Source: Omphalotus guepiniiformis
Taxonomy: Eukaryota; Basidiomycota; Agaricomycetes; Agaricales; Omphalotaceae
Assembly: GCA_028554645.1 (NCBI GenBank)
Contig: JAQOOI010000070.1
Location: forward strand, 496,001 to 560,000
Direction: 5' to 3'
Length of the DNA stretch: 64,000 nucleotides
Positions within the stretch are counted from its first letter, which is position 1. Every line of letters starts with the position of its first letter. This document shows, in pieces, positions 1-11,280 of this stretch. The position numbers and the translations under genes were made by a program. The notes under the pieces were generated by a model that worked only from the letters and a program-made list of their open reading frames with translations, was not told the origin of the DNA and did not search any database.

Positions 1-55
1 GTCCGAACATAAAGAATTCTTGTCCTCGTCCCTTTTCAACGTCCTATTATCATCG

Positions 56-1256
56 CTATGTCTTTTTCTTCTTCTTCTTCTCTTCTGCCTCCTTCTCCTT
101 TTCAGCTTTGGCCTTCTCTTTCGCAGCTTCTTCCTTTGCGAGTTCATGTGCGCGATCGTTAAGACCTAGACGGTTTCGTGCGATCTATAAGGAAAAAAAT
201 TGTGTTCAGACATCAAGACGATAGTACGGAGGTGCACGGAGGAAATCCTACTTCGAAAGCATAGAACTAAGTGGTTGGTTGGCAGGGATGGGGGAGATGA
301 TCCAGTCAGCCATGAAGATCTTGAGGGGGAAAACACCGAAAAGTATACCTGTATGCGCGTAACTAAGATAAAGCTATTCAGCAAAACAGTAACCACAAAA
401 AGATCGAGAGAAATGCGCGTAACAAAGATCGTATTCGTCTCCCCGTACTCTTCTCTCGCATCCGTACGAATCAAAGAGCCAAAATTGTGATCCTTGACTT
501 TCTTCTCATACCTGAAAAGTCATCGTGCATACGTCAATAAACTCGCGAATCTGCAAACGAGAAAGCATAGAGTTGCGCACGCACCGCATGATGAACTTCC
601 TCCACCGTTCCTTCCCATCAGGGCTCTTCATCCAATCTTCATCTAATTTAACCAGCTTGTCATACGGTGCTTCCGCCAACTCGGGGAAAGTCGTCATTGT
701 ATCTTCGTATATCTCATCATCGAGCCTGGATTAGACATAGGGCAAGGGAGTAGAAACAGAAATAGAAACAAGGAAAGGCGGTGAGCTTGAGAATAAGGGT
801 GTTTTTGGGTGATGAACCGAATCATACTTACTTTGTGAGTTTCAAGTCCCTCGGAGCAACTTTCTCCAAAAGATTCCAATACGTCTAGCAAAACCCAAAC
901 GACAAGACGACAAAAGATCAGGAATTAGAAACTCAGAACACCGTGGACTGGGTGAGGGCAGTAAGAAATTACACACTTGAGCTTGCTCGACGGCTTTCAC
1001 AGCAAATCTACGTCGTCGTCGTCGTAGTAGTAGTAATAGTTCAATCAGAACCAAAACGTTATGCGTTACATATCATCAGAATAATTGGCTCAAGTCATAA
1101 TATAAATCTCCCAACTCACTGTTTCTCGATCTATTCATCAATGCATCACAGAGGGCAAAAGATAACGCCCATTTGTCCCCAAGTCAAGTCATATAAGATC
1201 ATCCCACACACCTCGACGAGATTTTGCGCATTTTGAGGATCGAACTGGCCAGCCAT
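56..1256 (-). CDS. PBDC1: PBDC1-family protein (yeast YPL225W type)
   Basis: A multi-exon gene of roughly 190 residues. Read on the minus strand it starts MAGQFDPQNAQN. Further exons read FAVKAVEQAQ, YWNLLEKVAPRDLKLTK, LDDEIYED and KLVKLDEDWMKSPDGKERW. An exon joined across a short intron reads RYEKKVKDHNFGSLIRTDA, followed by REEYGETNTIFVTR and IARNRLGLNDRAHELAKEE. The C-terminus is a Lys/Glu-rich tail. The order and spacing match the small cytosolic PBDC1/YPL225W family (polysaccharide biosynthesis domain-containing protein 1). The yeast member has been linked to translation-elongation factor folding; no enzymatic function is assumed here. The start codon (1254-1256) begins the conserved FDP.NAQN segment. 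One intron contains a CGT/AGT trinucleotide run. The exact limits of the exon around TNTIFVTRI are uncertain because GTTACGCGCAT occurs twice there. Confidence 0.9.
1009..1036. repeat. Trinucleotide microsatellite (CGT)n(AGT)n
   Basis: A run of CGT units followed by AGT units lies inside an intron of the PBDC1-family gene, just upstream of the 3' splice site when read on the minus strand. It is a simple repeat that could vary in length between strains. A similar GTT run occurs at about 1312-1330, upstream of the gene. Confidence 0.8.
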
Positions 1257-2860
1257 GGTAATTGATTGATCGAGCTCAGGGTTTGTGTGACGAGTTCAGA
1301 TACGTTTCGATGTTGTTGTTGTTGTTGTTATTTGGAGGGGGGTATAATGAGAGGATTCAGGAAGAGAGAGAGAGTAAATTGCAAAGCGATGAGAATGTCA
1401 AGGTCAAGGTAAGGTCACTGCACACGGTGACATGCAACGTGTAATGATGCCGTGGAATAATCGCATGACAATGTCGTAGAAAGCTCGGTGATTATTCAAT
1501 ACAGTGCTGAGCTCGTGGTCCACTCTCGCTTTCGCTGTTATGCGTGTAGCCGGTCCTCATTTGAACGAGTAAATGCACATTGAATAATAAGTTAAAGTAC
1601 GGTGAGTTGAGTGAACAACCAATGAGAAAGCATCTACATGGGGAGGGGGCCGGGGATTCTAACTATAGCTACATACATCGAATGCTAAAAGTCGAAATAT
1701 ATCAAATAACAATATGTAGGTCGCAAGCACGATCTTGTAAAGGGTTGTATGATACGAGTCGAGTCCATGAGATAAGTAAACTCCATGATTTTACTTGCCC
1801 TCACGAAAACAAAGGCAGAAGTCCAAAGAGCTAAGCGGTTCGGATGCAAGCCGATTGAAGCGCTGTAGCCTGTGAGCGAACAGCGAAGTACAGTAATGTA
1901 GAAGCAAAAAAACATGCTCGAAGAAAACATCAACAACGGGAAGAATTGCAGCGGTAGAACGTCCAGTATGCATATGTAGCGAGAGGGTGAGATGCATTCC
2001 AAAGCACGCAAGCAAATGCTATGATATCAAAGCTTCTGTTCGATGAAGTTCGACCAGAAAACAAAAACCAAAACCCATTATCAAATGGTATGTATCTCTT
2101 AAAGTAGACCCCTTCCCAAGAATCGAATCTCCTTAGCCTTAGTCGACTCCTTGGCCCTGCATTTTCCCTCCGAGTCGCGGCCTCCGACCGAACGGGAAAT
2201 GTGAAAGAACCGCCAGCCAGGGCCCAGCGAGATAAACCTCAGCGCGAAGCAGAAGAAATTTGAGCTGTAAACTCTGTGAGACTGTGTGTCTGGTGGGTTG
2301 GAACTTCGGTAACACCGCACCGGGTTCAAGAGAGAAAAAAGATTTGAGTCCACCTAACCAATCGCAATTCCTCGCTAACAGAGAGATTCCCTTCTTTTTA
2401 CCACAATGCATACGGGTACCAGGTACCCCTTTCCCTTTCCTCGTAATACCGATGAGGAGCAAACAGTCTCTGCCGCCGGAGAAAACAAAAACTTCGGACA
2501 GCTCCCAAGCAAGGCCAAGGGTTAAGACGAGTTCGCCGTGGCCGTGTAACCCCAAGTGTCCTTTACGACCCCAAGGATTGTGTCCTAGAACATCGAGGAA
2601 GATGATTGACCGAATGAGGGTGTGCTCGATTGATGTTGCATCGCCCTGTCCTCTAATTGGTACATTGGGGGGGATGGGTAGCGAAAGACAAGACAAATAG
2701 AAGATCAGGATTCAGAGTGGGGGCCCTGATGGACTTCGAGAATCAAGACGACGACGGGCGTTAGACAAAGCAAATGATCTCTTCGGTAGGGAGAAAGCAA
2801 GCAGGCGCAGGGGGCTGTGGGAGGGCTGTAGTCATCATTCGCCAGGCCATTAATCCAATT
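1257..2860. other. Intergenic region, no confident gene
   Basis: This 1.6 kb stretch separates the start of the PBDC1-family gene from the stop of the SANT-domain gene; both are on the minus strand. It should contain the promoter of the first and the 3' end of the second. Open frames exist on both strands around 2140-2700, but they overlap antisense to each other, show no recognisable motif and have no splice-supported continuation. I treat them as chance frames. Confidence 0.5.
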
Positions 2861-4449
2861 TCAGTCGTCGATATTAATCCCAAATCGTTTCAGTTTCTCG
2901 AAATATTTCTGCACTCGACTAGCTACCTGCCGTGGAGTCCTTCGACCATTCATAGCTATCGAAATCTTCTTCCACCTATTAGTAACATCGTATCGTTAGC
3001 GAACGTTCACGAAAAAGTACACGAACGTAAAAGACATACCGGTTCTTTTCACCCTCTGGAATCTCCTGTAACAATTTCTCCAACAAATGCTGCTCTGATA
3101 CTGACCAAGCCTGTTTATACGTCTCCGGCTTTGGTTTACCTTGCTTCGTCAAGGTTTTACTTCCTTTATTTTCCGTTTCTTGATCTTGTCTACTGCATTT
3201 TTCCTCTTCCCTAGAACGTTTGCCGAGAACTTTAGATGGGGAGGCGGCATCAGCGCCCGTGGGGGTACCTGACATGGAAAGTGGGGAAACCGGTGTCGGC
3301 GGCAAAGGCGGATCAGTGTCCATTGCCGTGCCAACGTCAAACGACTTGGTCTGGTCCACGTTCATGGAATCAAGAGGGCCCTCAGCGCAAGACGAGGGCG
3401 CTCTAGATGATCTTCGTCGTGTTGTTAGACCCCGTGGAGGCGGTGTAGACATAGCATCGCTATTGCTAGAGAGCTTAGAGCTCTGTCTTCGTGAGCGGGA
3501 AGATCGAGAAAGAGCCAAAGGTATGCTCGGTTCAAGGAAAGGGGCGCCCCAAGGAGGGGTAGGAGCAGCAGTCGGAGGAAGCTTGGTGGCACCTCCAGGT
3601 ACTGAGGATACAGTAGAACGTGCATCGTCCTCTGCTGAAATATCAACCTCCATACTCTCATCCACTAAATCACTTCTAATGAAGACCCCTGGGCCCCTTG
3701 GGCGATTCCCAGTTGAGGAAACCGTTAGCCCACACGAAACGATCTTTCGTTCTTTCAGCTCTTTAATCTTTTCTCGTTCCTTTGCTTTCTTCAATTCAGC
3801 AGGATCCACAGGAACGTCGTTTGAGTCCTTCTCGTCGGGTTCTGGGATGGGATGGAACGACAGGTTGTATTTCGTGAAAATAGGGTCGAGTAATGTCGCT
3901 CGAGCTCCTCGAACGAAGTTTTGAAAATCTGAGAGACCTGAGGAAGATGTAAGCGAGGGTTGACGCTTCTTTTGAGCCTCTAGACGGAGGGTATGGAATG
4001 GTGTGGCGTCTTCATAAGAAAATCAGCAATGCTGCTCATCAACTTTGAAGGTGTACACGCACCAGATTTGGCGTAAAGAGACCAATCAATATTCTTCGGA
4101 ATATCCAGAACACTTTCCTCCAATTCGCTCAATCTAAACGCGCCATCGTCCAACTACACAAGGGATGAAATGAGAATCACGAAAAAAAAAAATTACAAAA
4201 ACTCAAGAGTCACCTCTTCAGACAGATTGTCAGCGAAATCTTCAGGCTCTGTGACCACCTTATTCTTCAATTCTTTAAGGCGAGCAATATCCAACTGCGT
4301 CTTCGTCAGCAACGCCCGCTGTTTCTCAATGAACGTCGATAGCGCCTTGAAACTGTAAAAAAGACACGCAGACACCAAGAAATCAACTTCGAGCTCTCAT
4401 GAAGGCAAAAAGATAGGAAAACGTACGTTTCGGCGCGTCTTTCCTCCAT
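2861..4449 (-). CDS. SANT/Myb-domain nuclear protein, ZZZ3-like
   Basis: A multi-exon gene. The N-terminus starts MEERRAET and continues in a predicted coiled coil (FIEKQRALLTKTQLDIARLK). A middle part includes NFVRGARATLLDPIF and a Lys/Glu-rich helix (ELKKAKEREKIKELKERK), followed by a long Ser/Pro/Arg-rich low-complexity region. Close to the C-terminus is a SANT/Myb repeat split by one intron: WSVSEQHLLEKLLQEIPEGE, then RWKKISIAMNGRRTPRQVAS and RVQKYFEKLKRFGI. The combination of the WxxxE start with the TPRQVASRVQKYF helix is the signature of the ZZZ3-type SANT domain, a DNA/chromatin-binding module found in the animal ATAC complex. No ZZ zinc finger is seen. A nuclear chromatin role is inferred. 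The start is the first ATG of the coiled-coil exon; an additional upstream exon cannot be excluded. Confidence 0.75.
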
Positions 4450-5041
4450 TGCGATGTAATAGTCATTGATCAAGAGGGGAAAAAAGGAGAACTCGAAGAC
4501 CAAAATAGCCCCCAGGTAGAGCCGTAATAAGCGCCAAGCGCTATGGCCTGAAAGCAACGAGGGATTCCCACATAACTCTCCTTTACATCAGACTGTTTAC
4601 AAAGTACCCGTACTGTTACGAAAGCCAGTGCGCAAAGTGCTCTCTTACTGTTGTTACAAAAGTAATTGAATAGATTTCGCAATGGCGCTATTCTCGTGTA
4701 TACGATAACTACTGGACGACCGAATGGTCCTCTGGCTTTTCCTCAGATACAGTGATTCCAACTGACTGCGATGCTGAGTGAGCGACAGCCTGAATCCGTG
4801 ACGAAAAGATAGGCCGCTTCAAGCGACAACGTTCAATTACATCTGTAGAAACCAGAACAAGCGACACAAATAAAACTGATTTTCAAGCAGTCTTCTCAAC
4901 ACGCCAAATCGCCAAATCGCCAAACCACAAAGCATCTCATCCCAAGAACCACCTTGAATATTATTTGAATTCCAATTATCTTCTCCAAGCGTTCAAACGT
5001 TCACGTTCCGAGGCTCCAGGGTCCACACGTCAAGTATGCTT
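4450..5041. other. Intergenic region
   Basis: About 590 bp upstream of the SANT-domain gene and downstream of the next small gene, both minus strand. It should hold the promoter of the former and the 3' UTR of the latter. I see no coding pattern or structured RNA. A short tandem of CGCCAAAT units occurs at about 4902-4920. Confidence 0.5.
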
Positions 5042-5328
5042 TCATTTCCCGCCGCTGGCATTCTTCTGGTTCTCTTCCCAATCATAGCGATCTCCTTCAA
5101 TCATAGCGTCCAATATCGCATTACCCTCTTCGAAGTCCTCAGGAGCTACAGAAACGAGGAAGAAGGTTACCCCATCAATGAAGAATCCTTACTCATTTTG
5201 AGGCCATAAGATAGCTGAAAGTTCTTGCGACTACCCCAACCTTGAACGGCTACCTGGTTGCGCGAGCGAGGTTGAAATTCTTTGGAGGATGTGCTAGCGC
5301 TGCTGGTGGTTTTCGAGTCAGAAGGCAT
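5042..5328 (-). CDS. Small conserved-looking protein of unknown function
   Basis: A two-exon gene of about 80 residues. Exon 1 starts MPSDSKTTSSASTSSKEFQP and ends NFQLSYGLKM. A phase-1 intron with a GTAAGG donor and TGTAG acceptor follows. Exon 2 reads on without a stop as TPEDFEEGNAILDAMIEGDR, then YDWEENQKNASGGK and a TGA. Joining across the intron restores one frame and the codon use looks coding. The protein has a disordered Ser/Thr-rich N-terminus, a basic-aromatic centre (GWGSRKNFQ) and an acidic C-terminal helix. I do not recognise the family. A divergent promoter with GPI11 is likely. Confidence 0.6.
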
Positions 5329-6505
5329 ATTGAGTGGTGTGGTAAAACTAAAGAATGAAAATAAGGTTTCTGATATTAGGCTAGCATTATTTGTAAAGAC
5401 ATCACGTGTACTTCTCATAATCATGTGATACTTTAGAGTTTCGAACGTAGGTACAGCTTTGACCGAGCACTTGAGCAGCCCCACGTCTATACACGATCTA
5501 ACAGCGTTTCGTGGTACTGGTAGAGTCACTATATATATAGTAAAGTAGCGCTGAATGTCACGTAAAAGCCCTTGTGTAATGACAGGTCTAGCGCATGGTA
5601 TGTGATATCAGTCCTATCAGCAGAATGCACATTGGCACTCAGGGGGCAGTATCACCATAGATTTCAGTTCCGAGTCTTCGTGGGGATGCCCTTAACTATG
5701 GCGTGTTAACAATGCAGCTTGCCGACCGTACTGGAGATGCCATCTCTCGCATGATCGCAAACAGACACGCTGACCACCATAGCCCGAGAGACAAACAGCC
5801 GTTACGTCGAAGCGCAGCAACGGGCATTCCTGGTGCGAATACTTGGATCGGCGGATAGCAAGCACAGGTATTGATGAATATCAGTCATCCGGCGAGCTTG
5901 GACGATGGATAGACAGGTGATGTAGTCAATATTTTGCTGCGTGGTTGTACTGCAGCCGTTGATAGTCCACGATAGTAAGTAAAGCACCGGGAAGGAGAAA
6001 CGGCCTACAGGTGCACTTGAGCCACATGTAGTCAACGGACGGATCCAAAGTATACATGGCATGATTCTCGTACCAGAGTCATCATCCGGATCCTAAAGAT
6101 TAAACGCTTTCACAATCTTGACTCTCCTGCAATTATCACAATTTTGAGCCATGAAATCTTCGAACACCGCGGAAGGTCCAGAACTAGTGGAGTGGAGGCC
6201 AATCATGATCATACTAAGATGAGTTCGACGGCCAATCAACCCAACTTGCTAGCTAGAGGCCTTGCGGACGGTGATCAACGCTTGCGAGAGTTTAAACCTG
6301 CCATGTCCACTGGCATGCGTTACACCATGCGAAAGACCTTGTGAATTGAATGTCTTTTCAATCTAGACCGTCGAATAGCTTGAAGGAGTTTAAGAGGGAG
6401 CTGAATTCCTCAGAAGCCTCAGTACAGTTGTAGAGGAGTAAGACGAATGATACTAGCCATACCGACAGGCAATTGCTCGGAGGAACATGAGGGTTCTTTA
6501 TTGAG
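5329..6505. other. Divergent intergenic region
   Basis: About 1.2 kb between the small minus-strand gene and GPI11 on the plus strand. It includes an AT-rich TATATATATAG run near 5531-5541. Short open frames around 5800-6062 (-) and 6144-6344 (+) have no recognisable domain and no supporting splice pattern. Confidence 0.45.
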
Positions 6506-6619
6506 ATGCTGCAGCCGCCGCCGGCGCTTGCTCTCAAGCGCTTCTCAGGTTGTTACATAAGCAAAACACGATTCCGGTTGACCGCGACAAAAGTCCAACA
6601 CGTTTCGAGTCGACGAGTT

Positions 6620-7757
6620 ATGGCGAAACGAAAAGCAATACAAGCCAAAAAGCCAACTACAGAAACGAATTCCCCTCCCAATACCTTTGTCGATGCAAGC
6701 TTCTTCCCATTCGCGCGCTACACCAGCATCGTCGGCGTGCATACGAGTCTACTCCTCTTCACTGCTCTCTTCCTACCGCGTTCGACAATGATATTTGATA
6801 TAACGAGACCCCAAATTGACCTTGACCAAGTTACGTCAAGGGATAGACCTCAACATCCGTTCCTTGAGGATTTGACAATAAGTCCTGCGTCAACGCTCGC
6901 GTGTATATGTGCTGGTGCGATTGTTTTGCAGGCGTGGTGGGGTGGATGGGTGAGACTTTGGTGGATAGATTATTCGATGAAAGGGGTTGAGGAGAATCAG
7001 AAGATTGAGAAAGTGAAGTTGCAGAGACTGCAGTTGTTGGTATGGGTTACTGTTTCTGTTCCTGCCCCCCGGGTTTTCGCTGAGAATGGGTTTTTGACTT
7101 GGTAGTTATCCGGCAGAGCTTGGTTATTCGTTTTAATGGTATCTTTAGTCATTCATGGGACAATTGTGCTACTGGGTGCACCCCTCACGAGGTATCTGTT
7201 TAATTTCCGAGTCAATAGTTTCCCATAAATTTCTGATTTTGGATCAATAATAGCTACGTTCTTCGAACGTATTTACTTGCTCTCCTGCTCTCAGTCCTGG
7301 CGATATTTCCGCCCGCGTATACCCTCGGACTACCGTCACTTTCGTCTGACACGGAGTCCTTGTTAATCAGACTGACATGGATCCGGCTTTTCGCTGAATT
7401 CAAGTGAGTTCTTCCTTCTGAGCCGAATGTCATACAGCTTTTGTAACCCTTGCATTGCAGAACACGGACTCCTATTGAAAGAGCATTGGTATACCCCGCT
7501 GTGGGTGCGATTTTAGGGTGCTGGTTTGGCGCTATTCCTATCGCACTTGACTGGGACCGACCCTGGCAGGTTAGTGCTTCTGTTTCACACTTCAGGTAGT
7601 CATGTATTGAACATAACATTCCTTTACACAGGCATGGCCTCTTACTCCGACTTTTGGCGCTCTACTTGGCTATATATTTGGGTCCTTGTCAGCGCTTACT
7701 GTTAGCGGTACATTGACTCTTGCCGATGAATACCAACGGAACCAAAAAACTGCTTAA
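6620..7757 (+). CDS. GPI11: GPI biosynthesis protein Gpi11/PIG-F
   Basis: A four- or five-exon gene encoding an ER polytopic membrane protein of about 250 residues. PIG-F/Gpi11 partners the ethanolamine-phosphate transferases Gpi13 and Gpi7, which add phosphoethanolamine to mannoses of the GPI precursor. Visible hydrophobic segments include YTSIVGVHTSLLLFTALFL, LACICAGAIVLQAWWGG and AWLFVLMVSLVIHGTIVLLG. The C-terminal family signature reads GAILGCWFGAIPIALDWDRP, then WQ-AWPLTPTFGALLGYIFG. Joining exons at the 7038 donor and the GTAG acceptor near 7104 keeps the second hydrophobic exon in frame. An ATG at 6620 gives MAKRKAIQAKK; an upstream in-frame ATG at 6506 would add 38 residues that do not look conserved. 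It lies tail-to-tail with PHO13. Confidence 0.88.
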
Positions 7758-7857
7758 TAGAAAGGAGCCCCACTTTAATTGTACTATCTACACGCGTACG
7801 CGAAACATAATGAACCCTACTTTCTACAGGTCTCTAGGTTCTATAGATTCTATAAAA

Positions 7858-9068
7858 TTAGGATGACTTGGCCGCGCACAAGTCGCCGATGGACGCGGTG
7901 ACATAGTCAGGAACTATGGACGATGCAGCAGGCCCCATTATCTCGCTTTCTAATGTAATACCTGGGGTATCTCAGTACAGAGTGCATTGGAATCAAAGAC
8001 CGAAGGTTCTTACCAGTCAATACAAGCAACGTAGAAACACCCCCCGCCTGCCCAAATAGGATATCAGTATTCAGTCTATCACCTACCATGATTGTACGCT
8101 TCGGATCGAAATGCACTCTGTCAAAAGCGGGTGTGTTCAAAGGGAAAACCGAATGAGGAAAAAGACAGAAACAAACTTGGCCTTTATACAGTCTAACATT
8201 GTCTTCGCTGGTTTGCCAATACTGATGGGATCTTTCCCGAGTGCGAAGCGAAGTGGTGCACTTACTGCGCCTGCACCAGGGAGTAAACCGTGTGCACTGG
8301 GATATGTGCTGTCTTCGTTGGTTACGATGAACTGACAGTCAGGATTCCGGGTAAGATATTGGAATGCCTTTGAAAGTTTGGTGTAATTGATTGCGGTGTC
8401 CAAACCGCATACAACCGCAGCGACGTCGGGGTCAAGGGTGAAATTCTCCAATGAAAATGACTCGAGCGTGTGATCAGCCGGATCCTGGAACGACATGATA
8501 GTGGTACATATCAATAAAAAAACAGACTGACAAAGAACTCACGGTACCACCCAAGTAAGAAACACCTTCGTTCCTCAACTCCTCCTCTAGACCAGTCATA
8601 CCAATAACATACACCTTTTTCTCTTTCGGCAGCTTCATCACAGTCGAGATATACACGGCAGTTGCGTATGCAGATCCATAAATCTCATCCTAGGAATCCA
8701 CGGAGATTCATTCAAGTTACCAGATAAATTAACAAGGAAAAAAAACACATCTGATCTCACCACATGAGCCTCCACTCCTAACTGATCAAATTTGCCCTTG
8801 TAACTTTTTCTGGACTTTGTGGCGTTGTTCGTCACGAATAAGACATTCTTCTCTTTGTTTGAGTGACGATGATAATGAGGTGAAAGAACGGAAAGAATGT
8901 CGATTCATGAATAGACATACTTCGATCTCGGAGAAGGTGTAAGACGTCGACTGCCCCATTGATTAGTCGATCTCCCTGCCATAGCACTCCGTCGCAGTCG
9001 AACATCCATGTATCATATTTGTCGATCAAGTTGGCATATTGGTCTGCGGAAGACAGTCGAACACTCAT
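7858..9068 (-). CDS. PHO13: HAD-superfamily phosphatase Pho13 (phosphoglycolate / 4-nitrophenyl phosphatase)
   Basis: A multi-exon gene of about 300 residues. It belongs to the HAD-IIA group, cytosolic metabolite-repair phosphatases acting on 2-phosphoglycolate and related side products. Motif I is [16 protein letters not shown], with the nucleophile Asp and the acid/base Asp. Motif II is [16 protein letters not shown]. The C2-type cap contains [30 protein letters not shown] and [13 protein letters not shown]. The motif III lysine lies in the ISIGKPAK segment, and motif IV is [19 protein letters not shown]. The protein ends GDLCAAKSS. All catalytic residues appear present. The start [11 protein letters not shown] (9066-9068) sits at the usual distance before motif I. 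Confidence 0.92.
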
Positions 9069-10722
9069 AACGTTGGGTAGATTAGGTGGTGGAAGGAGGA
9101 GTAGATGCGGTCCCAACGATTTACCTCCGATACCCGGCCCGGCTTTCCGCTTCAGCCCAATGCAATGGCTGGCATCGATGCCCGCCTTGGGACGTCGAGC
9201 TTGAAGTTGGCATCACACATTCAAGGAAGTATACTGATTCAAGAACGATCTTACTCTTTGGATCCCCGACAAAATATTACTTCGGATTTCATGATCCTCC
9301 CTATTGCTTCCTGGTGTTCTTAATAAACCAAGACTGCTTCGTTTGAGGAAGATCTAAGAGCAAAACGGTTACAACAGTTGGACAATAGCTCCCGCTGTCC
9401 TTCTGCCGCTCAAGCACAAGTTCTTTCGCGCTTGTTAAAGCGACAGAACGCACGAGAGCACCAAAGGCGGATTAGCCTCGCCTACGGCGAATATTTCACG
9501 AGCTCCACGACAAAAATATGTCGGTGGTTCTTACTTATAATGGGAAAGTTCCATACCAGAGCTCTCGCGACCTTCAGTCACATTGGATTATCCTGAATCA
9601 CGATGTACATTATATCTCAGCCATTAAGGACATTGAATTGACGAAGAGAGGGAAAACAATAGCGGTTTGCCCCTTCACCTGACGATAAATTCATTTCGCG
9701 ATTGTTGTGCCATTCACAGTGTCAAGGATGCCGGTCAGAAATATGACTACGTTTCTGCGCCGGTGGCGCCGGCGGGTGTGATTGACACTCCCGTTCGTAG
9801 CCCCCCAGAGTCGAAACTGCACCCGCAAATGATGGGGTCATCAAAGGGTCGCAGAGTCAACGGCCTTCGAAGGGTCATAAATGACGTCGAAACTTTCGGC
9901 GGGGCGGGATGCAGCTGGCATTGAGAGCTTTCACGGATAGGTTGGCAACATGAATGGAATAATGTTACAGTGTCAAGTGAAGGGCCATCAATTAAATCGG
10001 TGTCAGTGAGCACACCGTCAATAGCCTCAATGAAGGTGAGTTGCAAATTCCATCGAGGCCCATCGTCAGTGCTTCTTCGCCACGAGTGTCATCACGAATT
10101 CTGCATGGCAAAGATATTGCAGGGCAGGATATTGCCCGCTATCGGACAATCCAGGGATATTTGAGGAGTTCGAGCGCGTGGTTTAATGACTAGTGAATCA
10201 GATTAGGATAATCATTCCTGATCATTAAGGCTAGAAGTTTCACAGAAATCTCGCGCTCGCCGGAGGGATCAATCATGACAATCCATTAAGCCGGACAAGA
10301 GTTGTGAGCGGTGGGCGAGGGTACTTCGCGAAGGTATTGTGAGCGCTGGCACGAAGCATAGAAGCTATAACAAGAACAAGGGCAGAAGATTCTTGAAACA
10401 CGAAAACACGAAGATGGGAATTCCGCCTATTCAGAGCAAGCATTTGGGAATCGGAGTGAGATTAATATCATACTTCTCAGCACGATACGAGCACGGTAAC
10501 AGTAGTGTGAAGCAAGGAGGATGTGATGAATTGCAGACAAATTGGTTCTGTGACACCAAATGATATTGGACAACAGTAGAGCACCAGCATCAGACATATA
10601 GACTGTTGATGTACAGGACACTCCACGACGATGCAATCGCTTGGGGAAGAAACGGCGATCCCAGTCCGCTCAAGTGCCATCCCAAATAGATGGAAGTTCA
10701 GGGGCCCTGCAAGATTGACTCG
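9069..10722. other. Region without confident genes
   Basis: About 1.65 kb upstream of PHO13. Several short coding-like patches occur on the minus strand, for example SAKELVLERQKDSG near 9400 and EGRESSGMELSHYK near 9560 followed by a GTAAGAACC donor. They do not join into one frame, and nothing was recognised. Decayed coding DNA is one reading and chance frames another. Confidence 0.4.
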
Positions 10723-11280
10723 TCATCGGCCTGAATGGAAAGAAAAAACTTCTGCGACAATAATAAGAACCGCGTAGCCGGAAAAAAAACAGATGAAGTT
10801 CGCCAGCCGAAGAGCTTTGAGCAGTTCCGAACTTCCTAGGTATACCAGGGTATACCACCGTAAGCCACCGTAGCCACTCTTGGCCTCGGGATGTGGCAAT
10901 ACGATAATAGTAAGCGCAGCTGCGCAATAGAAGAGCGTTACTAAAGTCCGTTCCATGTATGCGTCAAGTCGAGGTCGTGGAAGAGAAGGCCGCATAATGA
11001 GACGCTCCGGTGGACGTTCTACTGACATCTTGGTGTCCCGAGTGCCCCTGTAGTAAATTTGAGATTTTTCAGCTTGGAGTATGAAGCAAAAAATACTCAC
11101 CTGTTGCGTAAGTAGCACCACATAGTCCCGATAGATGTGGACTCGTTGACCAATCCTGGCGTTTGCATCGAGAAAGCCCGAGAAAGCCCGAAGATTTCTA
11201 ATGCATCCACAATCTCTGGAGTCAACGCCACAAGTATTCCGAGGATACATTCATGAACCAGTATTCCATGCGAATTGCAC
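10723..11280 (-). CDS. Candidate membrane protein, C-terminal two exons, unknown family
   Basis: Two minus-strand exons join cleanly across a short intron with a GTGAGT donor and CTACAG acceptor near 11055-11105. The upstream exon reads ILVALTPEIVDALEIFGLSR and then NESTSIGTMWCYLRN. The downstream exon reads VERPPERLIMRPSLPRPRLD, then a hydrophobic segment TLVTLFYCAAALTIIVL and a second one FICFFSGYAVLIIVAEVF, ending SFHSGR and a stop. The restored frame and two membrane-spanning segments support a real or recently inactivated gene. No start codon could be fixed, because an in-frame stop lies upstream of the first exon. The N-terminal part is either in an unseen exon or lost. I do not recognise the family. 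Confidence 0.4.

Noticed and set aside
2139..2700. Overlapping open frames on both strands between PBDC1 and the SANT gene
   Set aside because: Both strands are open over the same interval, a sign of base composition rather than coding. No family motif and no introns linking to further exons.
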